Positions 53,438 through 64,000 of a stretch of 64,000 bases of DNA are shown in pieces. A model generated the notes under the pieces. That model saw only the letters and a program-made list of their open reading frames with translations, had not been told where the DNA came from and made no database searches. A program made the position numbers and the translations under genes. Source of the DNA: Pythium myriotylum (lineage: Eukaryota; Oomycota; Peronosporomycetes; Pythiales; Pythiaceae); NCBI GenBank assembly GCA_023091665.1, contig JALJCQ010000015.1:2542001-2606000 (forward strand). Direction: 5' to 3'. Position 1 is the first letter of the stretch. Each line of letters opens with the position of its first letter.

Positions 53438-54427
53438 ATGGAGGGCGGCTGCTGCGACCACGCCCACGACGACGTGGACGTGGCCAACGACCCGACGCTG
53501 CTGTCCTGCTGCGAGAAGGACCAGCTGGCCTTCGACCGCGCCATGGAGCTCAAGCGCGTGCTCACGGAGCACGACCCCACGAGCCAGAACGTGCTGCGTC
53601 GCCAGCAAGTCGTGCTGCCGCCGCCAGAGCCGACTGCGCCGCCTTGCTCGTCGTCGTCGGCGGCGCAGGCGCTGGCGGCCTCCGCGGCAGCAGCGATCGC
53701 GGACAAGCTGCGAGCCATGGAGGTCCACTCGGACGACGACGACTCGGACCTGGATCTCGACGACGAGATGGACGAGCTCTTGGCGGCCCGTCGCCAAGAG
53801 CTCGCGGCGCAGTTCGAAACCGCAGCCAAGAATGCTGCCGACGGCTACGGCATCATCCTGGAGACGGACTTTGCGGCGCTTCTCAAAGAACTCGAGTCGC
53901 GCCCGGAGATCCCACGCGTCGCGTTTGTGCGATCCAACAGCCTCGACAGCAGCCTCGACCACGACATGCTCACGCAAATGCTCATGCTCGCGACGCGGTT
54001 CGTCGGCACCAAGTTCTACTCGATCACCGTCAGCACGAACGACGAGGACGCGATGCGCCAGTTGCGCGTGACGACGGCGCCGACGATCGTCGCGTTCCGT
54101 CGAGGCCAGCGAGTCGACGCGACGGCCGTGCAGGAGAAGGATCTGGCCTCGGCGTCGGCGTCGATCCTGTGGGAGGCTCGCCTCGTGCCGTGGCTCACCA
54201 TGTGCAACGTGCTCGAGACGACACGACAGGACCAGAAGCCGGGCGACGGGCCCGTGCCTTTGCAGCGCACGACGTCGCTGAAACGAGGCGGCCAAGACGG
54301 TGAGGAGGTCGCGTTCGACTGCGGCGTCGGCGGCTGCCGCATCCGGTTCGCGTACGAGCACGAGCACGTGGGGCCGTCGCAGGAGTCCAAGGCGGAGATC
54401 TCTGCCTGGCGCAGCACGCCCGTGTGA
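53438..54427 (+). CDS. Thioredoxin-fold protein, TXNDC9/phosducin-like
   Basis: 329 residues from MEGGCCDHAHDD. The N-terminus is acidic and Cys-rich, followed by a helical acidic segment (SDDDDSDLDLDDEMDELLAARR). The thioredoxin-like domain (about 135-260) reads GIILETDFAALLKELESR, VAFVRSNSLDSSLDHDML, KFYSITVSTNDEDAMRQLRV and TAPTIVAFRRGQRVD. This is the layout of TXNDC9 and phosducin-like proteins, co-chaperones of the CCT chaperonin. As in that family no CxxC redox motif is present. The C-terminal extension carries CGVGGCRIRF. The exact subfamily is uncertain. Confidence 0.72.
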   Translation: MEGGCCDHAHDDVDVANDPTLLSCCEKDQLAFDRAMELKRVLTEHDPTSQNVLRRQQVVLPPPEPTAPPCSSSSAAQALAASAAAAIADKLRAMEVHSDDDDSDLDLDDEMDELLAARRQELAAQFETAAKNAADGYGIILETDFAALLKELESRPEIPRVAFVRSNSLDSSLDHDMLTQMLMLATRFVGTKFYSITVSTNDEDAMRQLRVTTAPTIVAFRRGQRVDATAVQEKDLASASASILWEARLVPWLTMCNVLETTRQDQKPGDGPVPLQRTTSLKRGGQDGEEVAFDCGVGGCRIRFAYEHEHVGPSQESKAEISAWRSTPV

Positions 54428-55093
54428 GCGCCGCGTTCTAAGTTAACCTCGATCCTTTCTCGCCAGCTCGTGCGTGTCCCATGCTTCTCCATTTCCGTCC
54501 ACGTCCACGATCACAGGCATGGCAGCAGGCAGGAACCATCGGAATGCGAGTCAAGCGACCTGGAAATTCGAACGGATCCCATCACCTGGGGCGAGACAAG
54601 GAGCTGCTAGAAGCCAGTCGAGAGTCGAAGCATGGGGCGATAGTGTCCAGCAGGTCGGATAGGGGTGTCACTCAACTGAATTGTACTTCAGAAGAGTATG
54701 TGTCACTATCCAAGGAGCGCTTCCCGCCTGAATGGTTTTCTTCTAAAAAAAGCACGGAAGAATGGGGAATCGGCAATGCGGGGCGGTCGCCACATCGCTT
54801 CTCCGCTTCCCCCGCGCGAAAGCGGAACGCGGCACGAACGAGCGCCGCGCGGGCGAGAACCAGCGCTGTCTTCTGCGGCGCGGGAGACGCTCGCCGCCGC
54901 CCGCACAAGGACGATCCACTCTGCAGTTGTCCGGCGAGAGCTCAGGACCGTCGAATTGAGCGCATCGGTCGCCGCGGTCGTCGAAGCTTGAAGCGGAAAT
55001 CGACACTCGCCGCGCCGCCCGAGAGCAGCGTTGTTCCTTCCATTGATCGCGGTCGAGAGAGTCAGAACGGCAACACATCGACCGTAGAGGCAG
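54428..55093. other. Intergenic, promoter of the cyclase gene
   Basis: No gene recognised. GC-rich frames overlap here on both strands without motifs. Confidence 0.55.
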
Positions 55094-58000
55094 ATGAGCA
55101 CAGCGCGAACCCGCCGTGCTGAATTCACGCTGCCGTCCGCCGGCGTCGCCTCCTCCTCTTCTTCAACTCGCCGGCGGTCCTCCACGGCCTCGCCCTCGCC
55201 GTCTCCTCCTCGCCCCGAGGTCTCCTCGCGTCATACCACGACCCGCGCCATGATGGAGTCTGCAGAGGACGCCGGGATGCTACGCAAGGAGCTGGACCAG
55301 CGCCTCTCGGCCTATCTACCAGCCATCGTGCGGCGCCAGCTGGAGCTCGCCGGCGACGTGCCACGCGTGCCCGACACGCACGAAGCCACGGTCGTGAGCA
55401 TGTTCGCCGACGTCTCGGGCTTCACGGCCATGACCGAGTCGCTCGCGGCGCGCGGGCCTGTAGGTGCCGAGTTTCTCGGGCGCCACCTTAACTCGTACTT
55501 CGAGCAGCTCCTGCGGCTTGTATCGAGCGCCGGTGGCGACGTCTTCAAGTTCGCAGGCGACGCCATGCTCATCTTCTGGCCCGAGAACAAGGACGACACG
55601 CTCGAGACGTTGCTGCGCCGCTGCATCCAGTGCGCGCTGCGCATCCAGGCCCACCTCCACAAGGCTGAGCTCGCCCCTGGCGTCGTGCTCAGCGTCAAGA
55701 TGGGCATAGGTATTGGCGGCGCGACGATCGCCCATCTCGGGGGAGCCTCCGACGGCGCCACGGCGCGAATGGAGTACGTCGCTGTCGGTCCGGCGCTCGA
55801 GCAGGCGTTCTCGGCTGAGCACCAGGCCGAGGCGGGACAGGTCATCTGCTCGCCGCAGTGCTGGAAGATGGTCGCTAAATTTTTCGATGGCGAGCCTGTG
55901 CGGCCCGGTAGTGTCTTCCAGAAAGTCACGGCGGTGACTTCGCAAATCAAACTCGTCTCGCGTCGCGCATCTTTCACACGCGACGACCCACAGCTCCACA
56001 ACCGGATGAAGCAGTACGTCTCGCGGGCTGTCTGGCCATACCTCGATGCTCACGACGAGTTCTGGGGCTCGGAACTGCGCGACGTGACTGTACTCTTCAT
56101 CAACGTGGGATTCAGCGAAGACGACCTGGCCAAGATGCTCGATGTGCGCGGTCTTCAGCGACTGCAAGATGCTTTCCGCATGGTGCAAAAGTGCATTTAC
56201 GAGTATGAAGGCACGATCAACAAGTTCCTCGTCGACGACAAAGGGAGCACCGTCATCGCGGCTTTCGGCCTGCCACCCGTGACCCACGAGAACGACCCGA
56301 TCCGTGGAATTCTGTCGTCACTCGCGATCTGCGCCGCGCTCGGCTCCATGGGACTCAAGGCCAGTGTCGGTATCACCACAGGTGTAGCGCTCTGCGGCGT
56401 CGTCGGCCACCAGGGTAACCGTCGCGAGTATACTGTGCTTGGAGACATTGTCAACCTGTCTGCTAGACTTATGCAGAAGGCGAAGTCCGAAAATGGCGGA
56501 GTGATCACAGATGAGGCCACCAAACTGTACACGCACGACGTACTCCACTTCGAGGAAAGGCCCGAGATCTTCGTCAAGGGCAAGAACGACAGCATCAAAA
56601 TCCACCGGCCGTACCCGCGCATGTCCATCCTCCTCGAATACCATTTGTCATCGACACGTACGGCCGGTTCGCGAAAGAACGCTGTATGCGACGCGCTGCC
56701 AGCATCACCACGAGCTATCGCGGCTAGTGGTGGCGGAGCTGTGCGGACGACTCCGATCCCGAACGTGATGGAGAACATGCACCGCGTCCAGGTCCGAGAC
56801 GCTCAGCGACGTCTATCGCTGAGAGCCGAGTCACAAGCGGCGAATGCACCGCTAATCATCGAGAGCGATGCTTTTCAAAAGATCCGCGAAACGCTTTTGC
56901 AGACGTGCTCACAGTTGAACCGATTTTCCAACGGTGGGTCATTCATTCTCGAGGGTGATATTGGTGTGGGCAAGACTGTTCTACTACGCACAGCACTCAT
57001 GGCATCGCCTGAGGCGGGGAACTACAACGTTTGCGTCGGCACAGCCTCCCCTTTTGCAATCCGTAAACCATATGCAGTATGGGCCGAGATCATTTCCAAG
57101 TGTGCGCTCGAGGGCTTCATGGATTCGTCTACAAACGTGATGACACCAGAGACGGCGATGCACAACTTGCAGTTGAATGATTTTTCGCGTGAAACAGAAC
57201 GACGAAGGCGCATCGCAATGTTTGTGCGCCGGAAGATAAGAGATGGTGCAGCACCCAATACGACGCTTGTGCGCTATGCTTATTTATTAAACAGCATCTT
57301 GGACACTAATTTCGAAGAACACATCGACGAGGAATCGACGGCGAGTTACGACGGCAAGGCCAACAGCAGCACTGGAACGATCGAGTTGATTCAACACGGT
57401 CGGGGATTTTCACGATCAAGTGTTGGAGCCGTGCGCGTGAGTCCACGGGGTGACAACAACGATGAAGAGGAAGTCAGTTCGCGAGGGCGGTTCGTCACTG
57501 ATATTGCTAGTCCATCCAAGATTCAAGTCAAGGAAGAAGACATAGCGGCTTGGTTCTTAGGCTTGCTGGAAATGGATCTTGCCAATAGCCGACGAGACAG
57601 TGAAGCTACGCGGCCAAGTGTCGATCTCCAAGACACTGGTATGAGTTCGTCATTTTCGTGCGAGCATTCCGGAATGCCTACGACAGACGATGACAACAAG
57701 CAGCAGCAGCATGAGAAGGACTGGTGTCCGTCTGAGCTGGATCTTAGTGGTATTCTACTGCTCTGCGCGCTTCACGCCATGTCCCGGGACAAAGTGACGG
57801 TCTTCTGCCTCGACAACGCAATGTTTATGGACGATAAGTCGTGGGTCCTCGCAACTATCATCGCCAAATACTTCACCAACTGTATGGTTATCATCGGCAC
57901 GCGCCCTCCCAGCCTCTCGCTTGCCGAACACACACAGAGTTCGTCCTTTCGGAAGCGTCTTCGTGTCCTCAAGCGCATGCACCCGTCGGTCTCGGTCGCG

Positions 58001-59873
58001 ATGGAACCGCTCGGGCCTACTGAGATTCACAATCTCGCGCTGCAAATTCTGAAGGTTCAGATTATTCCCAGTGAACTTGTCACTATCCTAATATCGCGAT
58101 CTCAGGGAAACCCGCTCTTCCTGCATGAGATTATTGGTGAAATGCTACAACAGCAAGTGGTACGTTGTGTGATCTCTCACGAGGTGTTCATGACACTAAT
58201 ATGGCTACTCTGCAGATCAAAGTCGACGAGGCTCGCTACCGCTGCTACCTTCAAGTCCAGGAAGCGTGGGAGGATAAAGGTGCGGCGCACTTTTGCTTCC
58301 ACTGCTACACCAAGTTTGCTACCAGCAAGGATAAACACCGTTGCAAAAGCTGCGGCTACGTCTTCTGTGCGCCATGCACACCTAAAGCCTGCCGAAAGTG
58401 AGTCACTTTACCCCGCTTTCTACGCACCGCCTTCACTCACACCCTGCCGTTCTGACTGCCTACAGGAAACTTCCTGGTAGCACAGGTGAGCCCGTTCGAC
58501 ACTGCAGCAACTGCTACACGCTTTCTTCGACGCGACGGCCCAGTTCGGATCGCAGTGTCGCAGCTGCCGCAAGTGCCATCGCTTCGGGTGCTTTCGGCGT
58601 TGGGGGAAATGCTGGGGCGCTCGCCAACCCGAAACAGAAACGCAGCATGCGATCGATCTTCCATGCAGATCCGCCGCCCAAACAGTCGGCGCAGCAGGCG
58701 TCGCTGAAGAGCCGCATCGCGCTGCGGCCGCCCAAGACTGTCAAGAGCGTGCTCACAACGATGCTCGACCAACTCTCGGTCTCGCAGCGCATGCTCATGA
58801 AGACAGCAAGCGTCATCGGATCGGTTTTCGAGGAGGAGCTGCTGCGCGGATCGAGCCCAATCAAGGCTCACCTGGGGCGCTTCCGCCAAGACCTGGAAGA
58901 CCTCGAGAGGCTCGCAGTGATCCGGCGACTCGATACGTTCATCGCTGGGCTCAAGCAAGCTTCACCAGGTGACTCCCGACCACCGAGCTTCAAAGTCAAG
59001 TACGAGTTCTGCCACGGCTTCATGCAGGACGTGATCCGCAGTCAGATGCTGTGTAGCCAGCTGGACAAGCTCAGTGCACGCATCGCCGATTGCCGGGAGC
59101 AGCAGGAGAAGGAGCTGCGCCAGCGCTTCTTCGAGAAGGCTAAGGACAGTCTGAGTCGCCCCATGCAGATCTCAGTGCCCGTCCACTCGTCAACAAGCTC
59201 CTCCTCGTCATCCTCGGCGGCTTCGCCCTTTGCACGACGAGGCAGCAATCCACACAACGCTCTAGGATCAGTGCTGCGTGTGCGGAGGCGGTCGCTCACG
59301 TCGATTGGCGACGATGGCTCGAGCGAAGGCTGTCGAGGGTCCTCTCGCGATACGGGTGCTATGGTACTCGTCGGTCGCTACTCGTCGCGGTTTACCTCGG
59401 CATCGTCGTGCCACGACGACAGCCAGCTCACGTACAAATCACTGTCGCCGTCACCGCAGCGCGTTCTCCAAACGGTCCCGACTTTCCTGCGGCTCAAGAC
59501 AGGCATGGTCTTCGTGAAGAAGCAGTCGAGCCTCTTCTCACACCTCAAGTTCAAGGGCCTAACGAACGCGCGGCTGTGGAAGAAGCGATTCGCTGTGCTC
59601 CATTCGACGCGGCTATCACTGCAGTACGACGACGCGATAGGCGCCAAGCCGCGGCAGGGCACGTCGCTCTTTCTGAAGGGCGCCAAGGTGAGCGCGTGCG
59701 ATCCGGAGGTCGCGGCCAAGGTCAACTGCTTCCAGGTCGAGGTCAACGAGTGGACTAAGGGCAAATACCTCATGAGCTCCAAGCGATTCTTCGTCGTAGG
59801 CGTGCAGAGCGAGGCCGAGGTAGAGAACTGGGTCTACATGATCCGCTACGCCATCGAGTCGCTCGAGACCTAA
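55094..59873 (+). CDS. Two-domain class III cyclase with STAND ATPase, FYVE finger and PH domain (sAC-like)
   Basis: Three exons: 55094-58159, 58216-58397 and 58466-59873, with introns of 56 and 68 nt (GT-AG, phases 0 and 2). The product is 1551 residues. Cyclase domain 1 has both metal-binding Asp (FADVSGF, Asp106; FKFAGDAMLIFW, Asp156). Cyclase domain 2 has lost the first Asp (VTVLFINVGF) but has the transition-state Asn and Arg (YTVLGDIVNLSARL). This resembles soluble adenylyl cyclase, where two unlike halves form one site. A P-loop (GDIGVGKT, about residue 620) and a STAND end motif (SRSQGNPLFLHEII) follow. An 8-Cys FYVE-like finger (CFHCYTKF ... HRCKSCGYVFCAPC ... CSNC) comes next, then the STAND winged-helix segment (SQRMLMKTASVIGSVFEEEL) and a C-terminal PH domain (WKKRFAVLHSTRLSL ... 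VENWVYMIRYAIE). Phosphoinositide-membrane recruitment is inferred. AMP versus GMP specificity is not settled. Confidence 0.9.
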
Positions 59874-59977
59874 GACACGACCAAGTAGGGCAAGCTAGAG
59901 AGGGCAAAACAGTGGCGAGCTCCTTATTGATCCTCCCTGGGTTTTCTCTCGTACAGCGAAAGCAACGACCGCGCCGC

Positions 59978-60522
59978 TTACTGGTTCTCGTCGTGGGTCT
60001 TGCGGATACGCGCGAGCGTCGAGCGCACGGTGGCGGCCGACGGCGTGTTGAGCAGGTAGGCGCCGCCCGCGAGCGTCTTGTGGCACGACTTGCACTGCCA
60101 GATGCCGACGACCGTGCGCTTGATGCTGTCCTTGCCGCAGAACGCGCAGTTGTACTTGGCGTGCTGCGAGACTTCGATCTTCTTCACGACCTTACGGAGC
60201 GACGAGCCGTAGCGCGTGCCGTACTTGCCACAGATTCCGACCTTCTTCGTGCGCTTGCCCTAGAGTCACAACGCCGTTCAGTCCAGCGCTCTTTTCAACC
60301 TCTATTCCTCCGTCGCCGTCGTCGTCTCCTCCTCGCTTCTCATCTCTGTGGGAAGACACGACGCTGTGCAGTGCTGTGGGGGCTGAGACTCGTGCTGGTA
60401 GGTCGCTTTCTCTTCGAGAGACCGTCGAGCGGCTGGGCGCGTCACCGCGAGCGGCGAGGCGTCGAGAGGAAGCGGCGGGAGGAGGCGGCGGCGGCGCGGA
60501 GAGCGGGCGCGAGGCTCACCAT
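59978..60522 (-). CDS. RPL37A (eL43): 60S ribosomal protein eL43 (L37a)
   Basis: The coding part of exon 1 is only the ATG (60522-60520). A 260-nt GT-AG intron (60519-60260) separates it from exon 2 (60259-59978). The product is 94 residues, starting [20 protein letters not shown], and contains the zinc-ribbon pair CAFC ... CKSC typical of eL43 (about 92 aa). The gene is convergent with the cyclase gene, 104 bp between them. An initiator-only first exon with a long first intron is common for eukaryotic ribosomal-protein genes. Confidence 0.93.
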
Positions 60523-60960
60523 TGTTTCGCTTGATTAGAAATCGGAGAGAAATGACTCCTTCGACGAGCGGATCACCGGAGGTTGCGCCCACGCGATTGA
60601 CTGGCGCGTGGGGCCTAGCGCGGTTTCTTCCAATTGGAATTGGTCAAACGTACTTTTGACCAATCGCGAGCAGTCTACGGTATGCACCAATGGATGCGGA
60701 AAATCTCGGATAAGTACGATTTGGAAGTATACATCCTTCTAGGTACGATGTACCCATGGAAGTATACACAGCTGAGCTGTTGAGAAAGGCAACGTGCTCG
60801 AGCTGATCATCGAGGGTGTGGGGAAGAGTGAGACGGCTTTGGAGGTGGTAGTCTACATTGTTGACGATAATAAGGTAAGGGGGGGGGGGGGCTGCTTCCC
60901 TCGCAGCATACTGAAGACTAATAACTATCACTATACGAGACGAGACAGAGAAGACAAAGC
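60523..60960. other. Intergenic with 13-G run
   Basis: Promoter side of eL43 and 3' side of the membrane-protein gene. A run of 13 G lies at 60879-60891. No gene. Confidence 0.6.
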
Positions 60961-63905
60961 TCAGACCACGGCCATGCCACTGCGCTGGCTCACGATGGCC
61001 GTGCTGTAGGCACTGCGCGACGAGTTGGTGCCGAGGTCATTTGGCCACTGGTAGCTGAGGCCGCCTGGATGGTTGAGCGGCTGGCCTTGCGTCGGGCGCG
61101 CCTGGAGCACCGTGTGGTTGGCGTTCTCACCGAGCATCAGTGCGAAGTCGTTGTAGGCCGCAAAGCCTTCGTTCATGGTCTTCTCGTCGCGGTGCCAACG
61201 CACCGAGAAGATGAGGCAGTAGACAGCTGAGCTGTAGATGAAACCGATCACGATAACAAGGAGCGACATGATGACCCAGAGCACGACCACATCGCCCTTG
61301 GAGCCCATGAAGTTGGCCGACGTAATGCGAGCGGCAACCATGCCACATGCGAAGACCAGTGCAATGGCCACGAACGCGAGCAAGTAGCGCCCGCGCTTGG
61401 TTGCTTCCGTTGCGTATGAGCCGATAACAGGCATCTTCGGACCGCCACGGCGCGCGAACATGCCGAGCAACTTGCTGTCTTGGTAGAACGTGACGAACTG
61501 TTCGAAGAAGAGAAACGCGACTGGGAAAACAAACGCGAGTAGGTACGAGTACGTGACGAACGACGAGTACTTGACTCCACACTCGCACTCAAGGATCTCG
61601 CGTACGATGCGGAACTTGATCTTGGGCGCCGATGCCGGTGTGGTCGTGAACATACCAGTCGTCGTGGAGGACGCGACCGAGGCAGCAGTCGAGGCGCCGT
61701 CCGTGCGAATGCACACGGGGTCGATCGCAGAGTCCTGCTGCTGCGTGCATACGCGGAGCACGCAGTTGGTACACGCGAGCGTGTTGTTATGAGCGAGATC
61801 CCAGTCGTAATGGTACTTGATCGGGGATTCCGCAAGGATCGAATCGCTCTCGATGTCCGAAGCCAAGGTCTGGAAGGATTGACCGTCGCGACTGAAGTCG
61901 ACACGGAACTTGAGCGTGTTGACGAACACTCGGTCGCCTTCGAGGATCTTCACCTCCCACGCGATCGGGATCTTGGACGACACGGTGTACACGCCACCGT
62001 TCGTAGGCTTGGTCAACGTGATCATGAACTTCTCGATGGTCGCGTTCAGCTCCGCCGGATCGAGGATCGCGTCATCTTTGTTGACACCAGAGCCAGCCGT
62101 GTAGTTCCAGTTGGCGCTTGGAGCTGGTGTAGTTGGTGTCGGCGTCTTCTTGCTCGGCGTCGGCGTCGGTGTGGCTGACAGAGTAGGAGTCGGTGACGGG
62201 ATGACCGCGGTCGTCCCGTTCAACGTGATGTTGTTGTCCTTGGCGTACTGAATGAGCGTCGCAATCGCGCTGATCGCGTCCACAGGCGCCGACTCACCAC
62301 CGCTTCCGCTGGAGCCACCAGGCGCTGGCGTGGTGTCACCGTCCTCAGCAGCGAACGAGACGCCTCGGGAGACGTGGCCGCTTGCAGTCTCAGCAGGGAG
62401 GTAGCACACGAGTCCCAGCGACGGACGGCACTTGCCTCGCGAGGGCGAGCACCGCCAACCCGTCGGGCACTGGGCGTTTGCAGAGCAAGTGGTGTTGCTG
62501 GCACTGGCCTCGTTCGGAACGCACTTGGAGTTCTGGCACGTGGAGCCGAGAGAGCACAGGTTCTTCGAGTTATCACAGCTCGCACCGAAGGACTGGCAGT
62601 TGACGTCCTCCGCTAGGACTCGGTGGACACTTTCATAAGAAGCTTCCTCCTCCACGAGTTCGTCGAGTAGGTATCGCTGCGTGTTGCTGTTGGAGATGAC
62701 AGCGACGGAGGTATCCGCCACGGTCTTGCAGCACTCCTTCGTGGCATAGAGACCACAGAGAAAGATCGCGAGCACTGTGTATCACAATTCGACAACGTCA
62801 GACGCTACAGATAATAGTAGCAGAAAGTAGCCAAACCAGACTTACATAGAGAGACGACAAGGACGAGCAGGCGGTCCTGTTTCTTGTACGGGTGCCATCG
62901 GTGAGACGTGCAAACACCGAGGAACGGGTGCGAGTTCTTCATGTAGATCCACATGTCGGTCTGCCATTTGTTTTGGAGACGGACCTGCTGCGATGCAAAG
63001 ATCTGTTGCGCCGTGTCGCGGTTGGTCGTACGGAACGTGCCGCGCGGGTCATGGGCCAGGATGACAGGCGCCGGAGGGGGCACTTGGCCTGCAACTGTCC
63101 AGCTTCGCTGCGAGCGGTTGCTCTCCGGAAGCACGAAGCTCGTGGCGCGACCGAGCGTCGGCTGCCGGTTGATAGCTGTTGTCGTCGCAGCCCGTCGTCG
63201 CTGGAAGTCTGGGCCAGGCATGTTCGGGTCGAGCGTGAGGTCGAATGGGTTCATCACGGGTCGAAGGCTGCCCAGCACAGCGTTTGCGGCCGAGTTGTTT
63301 ACGTCGCCGTTCAAGAGAGCCTCGGGATCAAGCGTCTTTCGCATGTTCATGTACGTGGATTCCGACACAGATGACGCATAAGCATTGTTCTCCATCTCAC
63401 GCTGCACAGACGACACATCCGAGGACAATCGGGCGCGTCCCGACTGCCGCGGCGCAGTCGTAGTCGCGTTTGCGTTCTTGGGTGGGTTGTACGCCGACAC
63501 GGAGGGGCCGACGCTCGCGTCCATCTCGGACGACGAGGACGCCGCGGTCGAGGTCGCGGCGTTGGTGAAGTTGCTGTTCGTATTGTCGGAGAGTTCAGTG
63601 GCGGGAAGAATCGGCGTCGAGTCGAGACTAATCTTATCGAACTCGGGCGAGCGAATGAGCGAGTCATTGAATTGGCCGGACGGCGCCGAGCCGTAGCCAC
63701 TACTCTGGGAGCTGCCGACGCTCTCTCGGTTGAGCAGCTGGCTCGCGAGCTTGGTGAAGTAGCTCGTGCGCAGCGGCTGCTGGGCCTCCGAGTTGAGCAC
63801 GGCTCCCGCGGCGTCGCTCGAGCTGCTGCCCGAGCTCTGCGCGAGGATCGAGTTGGCGCTGACGCTCACGGACGTGTCGTTGCGCGGCGGCGTGGCTCGG
63901 TCCAT
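60961..63905 (-). CDS. Multi-pass membrane protein with Cys-rich and Kre9/Knh1-like ectodomain
   Basis: Two exons: 63905-62846 and 62774-60961, with a 71-nt GT-AG intron (phase 1). From the ATG at 63905 the product is 957 residues. The frame stays open to the window edge, so the true start may lie beyond 64000. Order: a Ser/Asn-rich cytoplasmic region of about 330 residues; TM1 (RLLVLVVSLLLAIFLCGLY), split by the intron; a Cys-rich segment (CSLGSTCQNSKC, CPTGWRCSPSRGKC); a Pro/Thr-rich linker; and a Ser-Thr-rich GPI/Kre9-Knh1-like beta domain (ITLTKPTNGGVYTVSSKIPI; WEVKILEGDRVFVNTLKFRV). Three more hydrophobic segments follow (YLLAFVFPVAFLFFEQFV; YLLAFVAIALVFACGMVAA; VVVLWVIMSLLVIVIGFIY). The function is unknown. 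A cell-surface or wall role is a guess from the ectodomain. Confidence 0.8.
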
Positions 63906-64000
63906 GGCGAACGGGAGCTCCTGCGACGCGGTCAGGTCGGCGCGGAGCCGCGCGGCGTCCTCGCTCGAGCGCGCGGCCGCGGCCGTGAGGCGCTCGGGCT

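Noticed and set aside
59912..60538. 208-codon plus frame opposite eL43
   Set aside because: It is the antisense of the ribosomal-protein exon and intron, and the conserved eL43 zinc ribbon is on the minus strand.

Overview
The window looks like nuclear DNA of an oomycete, probably a Pythium/Phytophthora-type (peronosporalean) species. The evidence is a secreted CBM1 plus PAN/Apple (CBEL-like) protein, short GT-AG introns of 56-73 nt, GC-rich coding sequence, a nuclear-type mitochondrial RNA polymerase, and a GCTCAYTYYGCAATTT-like motif (the oomycete Inr+FPR core promoter) 70-80 bp ahead of five clustered aspartic-protease genes. I do not name a species.

Positions 1-28000 are a transposon compartment. 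From the left it holds a frameshifted Ty1/copia gag-pol running off the edge (1-3235); a 3'-truncated LINE with an RNase H domain (about 4785-7265); a Ty3/gypsy chromovirus with 301-302 bp LTRs of about 99% identity (7266-16655), interrupted by a second LINE copy; a truncated M64-peptidase pseudogene (17283-17906); a long decayed LINE with endonuclease and reverse transcriptase (18944-22470); an AT-rich Mutator-like (MULE) transposase remnant (23630-24873); and a third LINE 3' end (about 25946-26214). Several elements contain 23-28 nt runs of G or C and single-base frameshifts.

Positions 28000-42000 hold six secreted pepsin-type (A1) aspartic proteases, orders A(-) B(+) C(-) D(-) E(+) F(-). 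A/B and D/E are two large head-to-head inverted duplications. D and E encode identical proteins; A and B differ by one residue. C is a mosaic of A-like and D-like sequence. Short perfect hairpins with loops of 1-4 nt lie between and around these genes.

Positions 43000-64000 are ordinary gene-dense host sequence: an M24-fold aminopeptidase-like protein (4 exons), a secreted CBM1 protein with seven PAN domains of which four are encoded by 270-bp repeats that look identical, a type I L-asparaginase, the mitochondrial T7-like RNA polymerase, a thioredoxin-fold TXNDC9/phosducin-like protein, a 1551-residue protein with two class III cyclase domains, a STAND ATPase, a FYVE finger and a PH domain, ribosomal protein eL43 (L37a), and a multi-pass membrane protein that reaches the right edge. 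Genes there lie tail-to-tail about 100 bp apart or share divergent promoters of 0.4-1.5 kb.

The most unusual content is the doubly palindromic protease cluster with its family of nearly loopless hairpins, and the cyclase whose FYVE finger sits inside the STAND module. All family names come from motifs read by eye; no database search was run.
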